Origin: JBQTII01 sp052388275
GTDB lineage: Bacteria; Actinomycetota; Actinomycetes; Sporichthyales; Sporichthyaceae
NCBI GenBank assembly: GCA_052388275.1
Contig: JBQTII010000150.1
Span: 1 to 22,138, forward strand
Length of the DNA: 22,138 nt
Reading direction: 5' to 3'
The notes below the pieces were generated by a model. It had not been told where the DNA came from. It did no database searches and saw only the letters and a program-made list of their open reading frames with translations. The position numbers and the translations under genes are program-made. This document shows, in pieces, positions 1 through 5,847 of this stretch (the stretch's first letter is position 1; each line of letters opens with the position of its first letter).

Positions 1-33
1 TCAGCCGGGATGCATCGCAAGGCGGAGGAGGAG

Positions 34-54
34 GCCCGATGCGGAGCATCGGGC
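34..54 (+). terminator. Perfect 9-bp hairpin, possible terminator of a gene left of the window
   Basis: GCCCGATGC (34-42) and GCATCGGGC (46-54) are exact reverse complements around a 3-nt loop. No T-run follows on either strand, which is common for terminators in high-GC actinobacteria. It lies upstream of the first gene's promoter, so it could insulate that gene from a gene off the left edge. A regulatory hairpin is the alternative. Confidence 0.4.
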
Positions 55-103
55 GACGACAACAACGCAGCGAGGCGCCCGGCTGGCGCCGCAGACGCCG
101 CCG

Positions 104-131
104 TTTCAATTCGCAGGCGGACCACTAAGGT
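104..131 (+). promoter_or_regulatory. Candidate promoter of the DUF305 lipoprotein gene
   Basis: TTTCAA (104-109) and TAAGGT (126-131) are separated by 16 nt and fit a weak -35/-10 pair. Transcription would start near 138, leaving about 40 nt of leader that contains the GGGAG ribosome-binding site at 167-171. This is a by-eye match only. Confidence 0.35.
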
Positions 132-177
132 GCAGGCCGACAGGATGGGTGCTCACGAATCCGACCGGGAGACCCTC

Positions 178-762
178 ATGGACCTGTGGAGATTGCCTGC
201 AGTGGTGTCCACGGGCGTGCTGGCGCTGGCCCTGGGCCTGTCCGGCTGCGGCGATGACAAGCCTGCGGACGGCGCAGCTGCGCCCCCCGGCCCGGGTGTG
301 GCCGGCCCGGGTGTGGCCGGCCCGGAACCGGCAGTCGGCAACCAGCAGGAGCAGAGTTTCCTCACCGCGCTGACCCGCGAGCACAGCGAGGCGACCGCGC
401 TGGCGGTGCTGTACTCCGACACCGTGCAGCCGGTGACGAACGCCGAGATCGACGACCTCGCCGCGGAGATCGAGGAGAGCATCGAGCCACGACTTGAGGC
501 GGTGCTCGGTGCCTACGACGTGCCGGCCGGAGCGCTGCGGCCGCCAGACCCGGCGGCGGGCGAGCGGTTGAGCAGCGCAGGAGCGCAGATCGAGCGAACG
601 TTTCTGGAGCTGATGACCGCCAATCACCAACGCACGGTGGCCGCAGCGCGCGCGTATCTCGCCGAGGGTGCGAGCGGGGAGCTTGCCGACCTCGCCCGAG
701 CCGTGGCACAGGAGCTCAGTGAACGCATCGACCGGATGCAGCGGCTGCTGGCCGGGCTCTGA
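178..762 (+). CDS. DUF305-family lipoprotein
   Basis: A 194-aa exported lipoprotein. The N-terminus has a short charged stretch, a hydrophobic segment (about 9-21) and the lipobox LSGC with Cys24 as the lipidation site, so it should sit on the outer face of the membrane. A Gly/Pro/Ala linker (about 27-55) follows. The rest looks like two copies of the DUF305 helical hairpin (about 58-112 and 138-194), each starting with an FL..(L/M)...H pattern and ending in a helix. DUF305 proteins are ferritin-like bundles of unproven function, sometimes linked to metal stress; most have a His-His pair, whereas each half here keeps a single His (H69, H150). The ATG at 178 is chosen because GGGAG lies 6 nt upstream and it puts the signal sequence at the N-terminus; the frame stays open to position 10, but that part looks non-coding. 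It converges on the HIT gene. Confidence 0.8.
   Translation: MDLWRLPAVVSTGVLALALGLSGCGDDKPADGAAAPPGPGVAGPGVAGPEPAVGNQQEQSFLTALTREHSEATALAVLYSDTVQPVTNAEIDDLAAEIEESIEPRLEAVLGAYDVPAGALRPPDPAAGERLSSAGAQIERTFLELMTANHQRTVAAARAYLAEGASGELADLARAVAQELSERIDRMQRLLAGL
291..325 (+). repeat. 15-nt tandem repeat in the lipoprotein linker
   Basis: The unit CCCGGGTGTGGCCGG occurs at 291-305 and 306-320, with a partial third copy to 325. It encodes repeated PGVAG in the flexible linker after the lipidated cysteine. The period is a multiple of three, so copy-number change would alter linker length without breaking the frame. Confidence 0.85.
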
Positions 763-769
763 GCCCTCA

Positions 770-827
770 CCGGGCGGGCAGGCCAAGGCCCGCCAGTACT
801 ACCCGGGCGGCCAGGTCAAGGCCCGCC
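770..827. repeat. Two 25-nt direct repeats at the 3' end of the HIT gene
   Basis: The 25-nt stretches 770-794 and 803-827 are near-identical (about two mismatches) with a 33-nt period. The right copy encodes the last residues of the HIT protein (GRALTWPPG); the left copy lies just beyond its stop codon. This looks like a small tandem duplication that gave the gene a second copy of its 3' hairpin. Confidence 0.7.
773..794. terminator. Candidate bidirectional terminator between convergent genes
   Basis: GGCGGGC (773-779) pairs with GCCCGCC (788-794) around an 8-nt loop, between the stop codons of the lipoprotein gene (762) and the HIT gene (799). A second related stem, 805-810 with 823-828, lies inside the end of the HIT gene. 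There is no T-run, so this rests on position and stem strength. Confidence 0.5.
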
Positions 828-1143
828 CACCAAGCACATGCCCGTGGACATGAAACACGCTCTGGCCGGCCTCGGCGCCGGTGTTGAACACCAGCCGGAA
901 GCCGGACAGGCCCTGCTCCTGCGCGACGGCCGCGGCGTCGGCGGCCAGCCGGCCGGTCAGGGTCGGGTCGGCGGCGGCCATCGCCGCGATGTCCTGGTGG
1001 TGCTCGCGCGGGATCACCAGCACGTGCACGGGCGCCTGCGGGTTGATGTCCCGGAACGCGACGGTGTCCGCGGTCTCGGCGACGATCTGCGCGGGAATAT
1101 CCCTCGAGACGATGCGGCAGAACAGGCACGCAGCTTCGGTCAT
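799..1143 (-). CDS. HIT-family (histidine triad) nucleotide hydrolase/transferase
   Basis: A 114-aa cytosolic protein, a normal length for the HINT branch of the HIT family. It opens with CLFCRIV (a Cys-x-x-Cys pair often seen near the N-terminus of bacterial HINT proteins) and contains HVLVIPREHH in the middle. Near the end it has the triad HVHGHVLGG; the central His of the triad is the nucleophile that forms the nucleotidyl intermediate. Family members split purine nucleoside phosphoramidates or aminoacyl-adenylates; the in vivo substrate is unknown. The ATG at 1143 follows AAGGGGA with 8 nt spacing; upstream in-frame codons have no such site. In many actinobacteria this gene directly follows rsmE; here two plus-strand genes lie between them, so it must have its own promoter in the 1144-1268 gap. 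Confidence 0.92.
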   Translation of the reverse strand: MTEAACLFCRIVSRDIPAQIVAETADTVAFRDINPQAPVHVLVIPREHHQDIAAMAAADPTLTGRLAADAAAVAQEQGLSGFRLVFNTGAEAGQSVFHVHGHVLGGRALTWPPG

Positions 1144-1156
1144 GATCGCGGTCCCC

Positions 1157-1184
1157 TTACACCCGGACGTCCGACGAATAGTGT
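1157..1184 (+). promoter_or_regulatory. Candidate promoter of the ECF sigma operon
   Basis: TTACAC (1157-1162) and TAGTGT (1179-1184) are spaced 16 nt apart. The -10-like box falls in the loop of the 11-bp inverted repeat at 1168-1209. The fit is loose, and an autoregulated ECF-type promoter could exist instead. Confidence 0.3.
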
Positions 1185-1209
1185 CCATTAACGCTCGTTT
1201 CGTCGGACG
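1168..1209. promoter_or_regulatory. 11-bp perfect inverted repeat between divergent HIT and sigma genes
   Basis: CGTCCGACGAA (1168-1178) and TTCGTCGGACG (1199-1209) are exact reverse complements with 20 nt between them. It occupies the centre of the 134-nt gap between two divergent starts, where a terminator is not expected. A dimeric-regulator binding site or a 5' leader stem-loop are the two plausible readings. Confidence 0.6.
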
Positions 1210-1277
1210 CTAGCGAAGATCGACGGGCGGCGGGTAAACCGATCGGCGGGGACAGGCGTCAGGAGGACGTGAGCGTC

Positions 1278-1835
1278 ATGGTGGCGGAGTTCGGGCGCGA
1301 TCTGGGCTCGCACGCCCCGGCGCGCTGGAGCGCCGACGAGGCGGTGACCGAGCTCTACACCGCGCACTACCGCTCGCTGGTGCGGCTCTCGGCGATGCTG
1401 CTGCGCGACACCGGGGCTGCCGAGGAGGTTGTGCAGGACGCCTTCGTCGCGATGCACTCGGCGTGGCGGCGAATCCGCGAGCAGGACAAGGCACTGGCCT
1501 ACCTGCGCCAGAGTGTCGTCAATCGTTCCCGTTCGGCGCTGCGCCGGCGCGTGGTCGCCGACAGGTACGCGCCCGCGCCCCGCCCCGACATGCCCAGCGC
1601 GGAGTACGGCGCGATGGCGCGCGTGGAGTCCGAGGCGATGCTGGCGGCCCTGCGGACGCTGCCGACCCGCCAGCGCGAGGCACTGGTGCTGCGCTACTAC
1701 GGCGACCTGTCCGAGGCGCAGGTGGCCGCGGCGATGAAGTGCAGCAAGGGCGCGGTCAAGAGCCACACCTTCCGGGGGATAGCCGCCCTGCGCGCCCTGC
1801 TCGAGGGCGACCTTGACCTGGGAGGAGGAATCTGA
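1278..1835 (+). CDS. ECF RNA polymerase sigma factor, SigE-like actinobacterial family
   Basis: A 185-aa alternative sigma factor with only regions 2 and 4. Region 2 (about 25-75) includes LYTAHYRSLVRLSAMLL and the EEVVQDAF core-binding helix. Region 4 (about 120-170) includes LPTRQREALVLRYYGDLS followed by the DNA-binding helix-turn-helix with KCSKGAVKSH, typical of actinobacterial SigE-like (TIGR02983-like) factors. AGGAGG at 1261-1266 is 11 nt from the ATG chosen here and only 2 nt from a GTG at 1269, so a start at 1269 (three residues longer) cannot be excluded. Its TGA overlaps the ATG of the next gene by one base (TGATG), and a second AGGAGG sits at 1822-1828, so the two are translationally coupled. 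The next gene encodes its likely regulator. Target promoters are unknown. Confidence 0.93.
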   Translation: MVAEFGRDLGSHAPARWSADEAVTELYTAHYRSLVRLSAMLLRDTGAAEEVVQDAFVAMHSAWRRIREQDKALAYLRQSVVNRSRSALRRRVVADRYAPAPRPDMPSAEYGAMARVESEAMLAALRTLPTRQREALVLRYYGDLSEAQVAAAMKCSKGAVKSHTFRGIAALRALLEGDLDLGGGI

Positions 1836-2689
1836 TGGCCGACGAGGACATCGAGCGCCGCCTCGCGGCCGCGTTGCGCGCCGAGGCCGCACGGGTGAAC
1901 CCTGTGGGGGACGGCCTGACCCGGATCCGCGCCCGAACCGAGAAGTCGGCGGGCCTGTTCTCCCGGTTCGGTCGGCCGGCGACCGCCGGGGCGGCGCTGG
2001 CCCTGACCCTGATCGGCGGAACTTTGGTCGGCGTCCAATTAAGCGACGACGAGTCCGGGACCGTGCTGGTCGAGCCCGCGCGCCGGCCGGCGATCTCCCC
2101 GCCCACCTCCGCACCGAACACCGTCCCGAGCAACGAGCCGACCCTCGACCCCGGGTTGGGTACCGGGGGCCAGGACTTCCCGGTGGACACCGAGCTGACT
2201 CCCGTTCCCAGCGACGCGCCGCAGAACACCACGCTCGCCTCCCCCGTCACCCCCGAGGAACAACGCTCGATGAGCGACGGCGGTATCCCGGTCGACGACG
2301 GGGGCAACTACGTCGCGATCATCGCGCCGCTGTCCGGGCGCAGCTACGACTCTCCGCTGACGCTGGCCGGGCGGGCCCGGGTGTTCGAGGCGGCCGTGAC
2401 CATCGACGTCTCCCAGAACGGCCGGGTGCTGCAGACGGCATACGCCATGGCCACCGAGGGGGCGCCGGAGATCGGCGACTGGCAGGCCACCTTCGCACTG
2501 GCCCCGGGCAACTACCGGATCGACGCCTACTCCCTCTCGGAGGCCGACGGGGTGACGCGCCTGGCGTCGGACTCGATCTGGATCACGATCGCCGCGCCGG
2601 GCACCCCTCGTTCGCCGAGCACGCCGCTACCCGAGCCGGCAACGACACCGGCCACCGTCGCCACCCCCACGGGCTCCGGCCGGTCCTGA
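1835..2689 (+). CDS. Single-pass membrane protein with extracytoplasmic Gmad2 domain, probable anti-sigma factor
   Basis: A 284-aa protein. Residues 1-46 are a charged, probably helical cytoplasmic segment (IERRLAAALRAEAARVNP... then LTRIRART) of the type encoded beside SigE-like factors in actinobacteria. One membrane helix follows at about 48-68. Next comes a Pro/Thr/Ser-rich outer linker (about 80-150), and then an immunoglobulin-like Gmad2 domain (about 160-252: IIAPLSGRSYDSPLTLAG, VFEAAVTIDV, GDWQATFAL, SIWITIA), ending in a low-complexity Pro/Thr tail. Gmad2 domains are found in spore-germination and surface proteins and probably bind a wall or surface ligand. Coupling to the sigma gene implies it holds or releases the sigma factor in response to an outside signal. 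That role is inferred: the short N-terminus lacks an obvious zinc-binding anti-sigma motif. Confidence 0.85.
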   Translation: MADEDIERRLAAALRAEAARVNPVGDGLTRIRARTEKSAGLFSRFGRPATAGAALALTLIGGTLVGVQLSDDESGTVLVEPARRPAISPPTSAPNTVPSNEPTLDPGLGTGGQDFPVDTELTPVPSDAPQNTTLASPVTPEEQRSMSDGGIPVDDGGNYVAIIAPLSGRSYDSPLTLAGRARVFEAAVTIDVSQNGRVLQTAYAMATEGAPEIGDWQATFALAPGNYRIDAYSLSEADGVTRLASDSIWITIAAPGTPRSPSTPLPEPATTPATVATPTGSGRS

Positions 2690-2704
2690 CCCCATCTTCT
2701 GCGT

Positions 2705-2746
2705 GCGTGTCGGGCCTACGCACCCCGGTATAAGCCCAGGACACGC
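2705..2746. terminator. Bidirectional terminator-like hairpin
   Basis: GCGTGTC (2705-2711) pairs with GACACGC (2740-2746), and the stem continues with GGGC (2712-2715) against GCCC (2734-2737) after a 2-nt bulge. It sits in the 69-nt gap between the convergent membrane-protein gene and rsmE. Confidence 0.6.
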
Positions 2747-2758
2747 GGAGAACTGCGC

Positions 2759-3493
2759 TCAGGCCCAGCGGCCGCGGGCCGACAGCACGCACACGGCGGC
2801 GACGCCCGCCGTTGACGTGCGCAGGACCTCGGCGCCGAGCCGGACGGCGCGCCCGCCCGCCGCCACCAACGCGGTGAGTTCGGCGGTGTCGATGCCGCCC
2901 TCCGGGCCGACCACGACCAGCACCACGCCGGCCGCCGGGAGTGCGACCGAGGCCAGCGGCTCAGTTGCCTGCTCGTGCAACACGAGTGCGAGCGAGGCCG
3001 ACTGCACCAGGGCGAGCAGACCTGGGGTGGTGATCACCGGGGCCACCCGTGGAACTCGGGGACGCCGCGCCTGCTTGGCGGCCTCCCGGGCGTGGGCGGC
3101 CCAGCGCTCGGCGCCCCGAACCGCGCGCTCACCCTTCCACACCGTCACGCACCGCGCCGCGGCCCAGGGCACGATCTCCTCGACGCCCACCTCGGTGAGC
3201 ATCTCGACCGCGAGTTCGCCCCGGTCGGCCTTGGGCAACGCCTGCACGACGACGAATCGCAGCGCCGGTTCCGGAACAATCTGATGATCCATCACTTCAA
3301 GAGTAACGGCATCGGGCTCCACCACGGTGACCCTGCACCGGGCGAGCGCCCCGGCGCCGTCCGCGACGTCGACCTGCTCACCCACCCGCAGGCGCCGCAC
3401 GCGGGACGCGTGGCGCCCCTCCGGGCCATCGATGCGGACCCCGCCGGACACGGGCAGGGTACCCGGCGCGAGAAGGAACAGCGGCGCGCTCAC
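2759..3493 (-). CDS. rsmE: 16S rRNA (uracil-1498-N3)-methyltransferase RsmE
   Basis: A 244-aa SPOUT-class methyltransferase that uses S-adenosylmethionine to methylate N3 of U1498 in 16S rRNA, near the decoding site. The N-terminal PUA-like part (about 1-70) carries GRHASRVRRLRVGEQV. The C-terminal knotted domain carries KADRGELAVEMLTEVGV, then the SAM-binding loops GPEGG (196-200) and LGAEVLRTSTA (219-229). The last of these is LG.R.LRTETA in most homologues, so the Glu is replaced by Ser here. The GTG at 3493 lies 12 nt after the dnaJ stop in the same direction, so the genes are probably co-transcribed. Length is normal for the family. Confidence 0.95.
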   Translation of the reverse strand: MSAPLFLLAPGTLPVSGGVRIDGPEGRHASRVRRLRVGEQVDVADGAGALARCRVTVVEPDAVTLEVMDHQIVPEPALRFVVVQALPKADRGELAVEMLTEVGVEEIVPWAAARCVTVWKGERAVRGAERWAAHAREAAKQARRPRVPRVAPVITTPGLLALVQSASLALVLHEQATEPLASVALPAAGVVLVVVGPEGGIDTAELTALVAAGGRAVRLGAEVLRTSTAGVAAVCVLSARGRWA

Positions 3494-3505
3494 CGGGACC
3501 TGTCC

Positions 3506-4630
3506 TCAGCGCCCACCGAAGGCACCGCGCAGCTTGGAGAACAACGACGGCGCCTCGGCCACCTCGCCGGTCGGGTTCTCCTCACCTCGCAATCGGGCCA
3601 GTTCACGCAGCAGGTGGCGCTGGGCGTCGTCGAGGTCGCCCGGGGTACAGACCTCGATGTCGAGGATCAGGTCCCCGCGCCCGGTCCCCCGCAGGTGCGG
3701 AACGCCGTAAGCAGGGATCCGGTACGGCGTCCCGGAGGGCCACCCAGGTTTGATGTCCACGGTGTAAGGGCCATCGAGGGTCTCGATCTCGATGCTCACC
3801 CCCAGGGCCGCCGCCGTCATCGGCAGCTGCAGGTGCAGGTGCAGGTCGTCGCCGTGGCGGGTCAAGCGCGGATGCGGGCGCTCGGCGATCTCCAGGTAGA
3901 GATCGCCGGCCGGTCCGCCGCCGGGTCCGACCTCGCCCTCGCCGACCAGCTGGATACGGGTGCCCGTCTCGACCCCGGCGGGAATCTTCACCTTGAGCGT
4001 CCGGCGACTGCGGATCCGGCCCTCGCCGACGCACTCCGTGCACGGCGAGGGGATCACCGTGCCAAATCCTCGGCATTGCCCACACGGACGCGCCGTCATG
4101 ACCTGGCCCAGGAACGAGCGCTGGACGGTGGCGATCTCACCGCGCCCCTTGCACATGTCGCAGGTGATCGGTGTCGTGCCTTCCTGCCCTCCGCTGCCGG
4201 CGCACCGGGTACACGCCACCGCGGTGTCAATGGTCAGTTCGCGGGTCGCGCCGAAGACCGCGTCGTCCAGTTCGATGTCCAGCGCCAGCAGGGCGTCATT
4301 GCCGCGCTGGACCCGGCTGCGCGGTCCGCGCGAGGCGGTCTGACCGAAGAACGCGTCCATGATGTCGCCGAAGCCGAACCCCGCGGGTGAACCGCCGAAT
4401 CCGCCACCAGCGCCCGAGGAGAGCGGATCCCCGCCGAGGTCGTGCAGCTGGCGCTTGTGCGGATCCGAGAGCACCTCGTAGGCGGCCGTGACCTCCTTGA
4501 AGCGCTCTTGCACCGCCGGGTCCGGGTTGATGTCCGGGTGCAGCTCGCGGGCGAGCCGGCGGTAGGCCTTCTTGATCGTGTCCGCATTCGCGTCCCGACC
4601 CACGCCGAGCACGGCGTAGTAGTCAGTCAT
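3506..4630 (-). CDS. dnaJ: Chaperone DnaJ (Hsp40), hrcA-linked paralogue (DnaJ2 type)
   Basis: A 374-aa type I Hsp40 co-chaperone that delivers unfolded proteins to DnaK and triggers its ATPase. Visible parts are the J domain (1-68) with the catalytic HPD at 31-33, a Gly/Phe-rich linker (about 70-105), and a zinc-binding region with four Cys-x-x-Cys-x-Gly-x-Gly motifs (CTRCAGSG, CDMCKGRG, CGQCRGFG, CTECVGEG). Two beta-sandwich substrate-binding domains follow, then a short C-terminal tail. All zinc cysteines and the HPD are intact. It lies 34 nt downstream of hrcA on the same strand, so it should be under HrcA/CIRCE control. Actinobacteria usually have a second dnaJ with dnaK and grpE; this one, next to hrcA and rsmE, matches the DnaJ2 position. 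Confidence 0.97.
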   Translation of the reverse strand: MTDYYAVLGVGRDANADTIKKAYRRLARELHPDINPDPAVQERFKEVTAAYEVLSDPHKRQLHDLGGDPLSSGAGGGFGGSPAGFGFGDIMDAFFGQTASRGPRSRVQRGNDALLALDIELDDAVFGATRELTIDTAVACTRCAGSGGQEGTTPITCDMCKGRGEIATVQRSFLGQVMTARPCGQCRGFGTVIPSPCTECVGEGRIRSRRTLKVKIPAGVETGTRIQLVGEGEVGPGGGPAGDLYLEIAERPHPRLTRHGDDLHLHLQLPMTAAALGVSIEIETLDGPYTVDIKPGWPSGTPYRIPAYGVPHLRGTGRGDLILDIEVCTPGDLDDAQRHLLRELARLRGEENPTGEVAEAPSLFSKLRGAFGGR

Positions 4631-4664
4631 GGTTGGCCCTGCACATCAAAAAACTGACCCCTAT

Positions 4665-5696
4665 TCAGTTGATCTGTTCGGCGGAAAGAATGTGTCCGAC
4701 GTACCTGGCCACCGCGCGCACCGCACCCATCGTTCCCGGATAGTCCATCCGGGTCGGTCCGACCACCCCCAGGCGGGCAACAACCTCGCGTTGACCGTAT
4801 CCCGAGGCGACGACCGAGGTACCGGCCAGACTCTGCAGTGCGTTCTCGTGCCCGATGCGCACACTGACATCCGGCGTCGCACCTTCACCGAGCAGACGCA
4901 TCAGCACGACCTGCTCCTCCAGTGCCTCCAGCACCATCTGCAGCGTGTCGGGGAAGTCGTGCCCGGAGCGGGCGAGGTTTGCCGCACCCGCGACGACGAC
5001 CCGGTGATCACGCGTGTCGTCGATCATCTGACGCAGCCCAGCGGTGACTGCGCGCAGGACCGCGCTGTCCGCACCCGGATCGGCCAGGGCCACCGAGGAC
5101 TCCACCTCGGCGATCGCAGCCTCGGCGACGCTGAGTCGGCGCCCGTCCAGGACCGCGTTCAAGCGGGCCCGCAGTTCGGGAAGCACGTCGTCGGAATGAA
5201 CCGGCACCTCGACGACGCGCTGCTCGACCCGGCCGGTGTCGGTGATCAGCACGAGCATGACCCGCCCCGGGGCGATCGGCAGCAGCTCGAGGTGGCGCAC
5301 CGCGGCCGCCGACAGCAGCGGGTACTGCACCACCGCGACCTGGCGAGTGAGCTGGGCCAGCAGTCGCACGGTGCGGTCCACGACGTCGTCGAGGTTGACC
5401 GCGGAGTCCAGGAAGCGGGCGATGGCCTTGCGTTCGGCCACCGAGAGCGGCTTGACCTCGGCGAGGCGGTCCACAAAAAGCCGATAGCCCTTGTCAGTGG
5501 GGACACGGCCCGCGCTGGTGTGCGGGGCGACGATGTACCCCTCGTCCTCCAGGGCCGCCATGTCGTTGCGGATCGTCGCCGGGGAGACGCCCAGGTGGTG
5601 CCGGTCGACCAGCGCCTTGGACCCCACGGGCTCCTGGGTCGCGACGAAGTCCTCGACGATCGCGCGCAGGACGTCGAGCTTGCGGTCCTCCAGCAC
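4665..5696 (-). CDS. hrcA: Heat-inducible transcription repressor HrcA
   Basis: A 343-aa repressor that binds CIRCE operators and, in the known systems, needs GroEL to stay active, so heat stress relieves repression. The N-terminal winged helix-turn-helix is clear: GVSPATIRNDMAALEDEGYI followed by the wing HTSAGRVPTDKGYRLFVD. The rest is the GAF-like and dimerisation region. I chose the GTG at 5696 because a strong GGAGGAGG lies just upstream and the protein then begins MLEDRKLDVLRAIV, as in homologues; a longer open frame to 5744 runs into the operator. A CIRCE-like sequence at 5738-5764 lies in its own promoter, so autoregulation is expected. dnaJ follows after 34 nt. Confidence 0.96.
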   Translation of the reverse strand: MLEDRKLDVLRAIVEDFVATQEPVGSKALVDRHHLGVSPATIRNDMAALEDEGYIVAPHTSAGRVPTDKGYRLFVDRLAEVKPLSVAERKAIARFLDSAVNLDDVVDRTVRLLAQLTRQVAVVQYPLLSAAAVRHLELLPIAPGRVMLVLITDTGRVEQRVVEVPVHSDDVLPELRARLNAVLDGRRLSVAEAAIAEVESSVALADPGADSAVLRAVTAGLRQMIDDTRDHRVVVAGAANLARSGHDFPDTLQMVLEALEEQVVLMRLLGEGATPDVSVRIGHENALQSLAGTSVVASGYGQREVVARLGVVGPTRMDYPGTMGAVRAVARYVGHILSAEQIN

Positions 5697-5737
5697 GACG
5701 CCCTCCTCCCTGGCAGCAGTCCGGCGCCGGCCGCCGG

Positions 5738-5764
5738 TTGGCACTCTCGGGTGTCGAGTGACAG
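5738..5764 (-). promoter_or_regulatory. CIRCE-like HrcA operator
   Basis: TTGGCACTC (5738-5746), exactly 9 nt, then GAGTGACAG (5756-5764). The consensus is TTAGCACTC-N9-GAGTGCTAA; the left arm matches 8 of 9 and the right arm 6 of 9. It lies about 42 nt upstream of the hrcA start and overlaps a -10-like TAAACT on the minus strand (5763-5768), so bound HrcA would block initiation. Confidence 0.85.
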
Positions 5765-5768
5765 TTTA
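5763..5768 (-). promoter_or_regulatory. -10 box of the hrcA-dnaJ promoter
   Basis: The minus strand reads TAAACT, a good TANNNT box. Transcription would start around 5756, inside the CIRCE-like operator, giving a leader of about 60 nt that includes the GGAGGAGG ribosome-binding site. No convincing -35 is visible. Confidence 0.5.
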
Positions 5769-5779
5769 GGGCCCGGGGC

Positions 5780-5816
5780 GGGGCGCGTGCGCCCCGTGCT
5801 CGCGCGCCGAGCACGG
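5780..5816. promoter_or_regulatory. Two abutting palindromes between hrcA and the DUF3097 gene
   Basis: GGGGCGC (5780-5786) and GCGCCCC (5789-5795) form a 7-bp inverted repeat with a 2-nt centre. It abuts CCGTGCTCG (5794-5802) and CGAGCACGG (5808-5816), a 9-bp inverted repeat with a 5-nt centre. Both lie in a divergent promoter region, where a terminator is unlikely; they may be operators for an unknown regulator or cruciform-forming DNA. Confidence 0.5.
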
Positions 5817-5834
5817 CGCGGGCGCGCAGGTCGC

Positions 5835-5840
5835 TACCGT
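5835..5840 (+). promoter_or_regulatory. -10 box of the DUF3097 gene, possibly leaderless
   Basis: TACCGT (TANNNT) ends 7 nt before the ATG at 5848, and no ribosome-binding site is visible in between. Transcription would begin at or one base before the start codon. Confidence 0.45.
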
Positions 5841-5847
5841 CGCCAGA

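Noticed and set aside
2975..4390. A 471-codon open frame on the plus strand
   Set aside because: It is antisense to rsmE and dnaJ, both of which show complete family motifs; the frame shows none.
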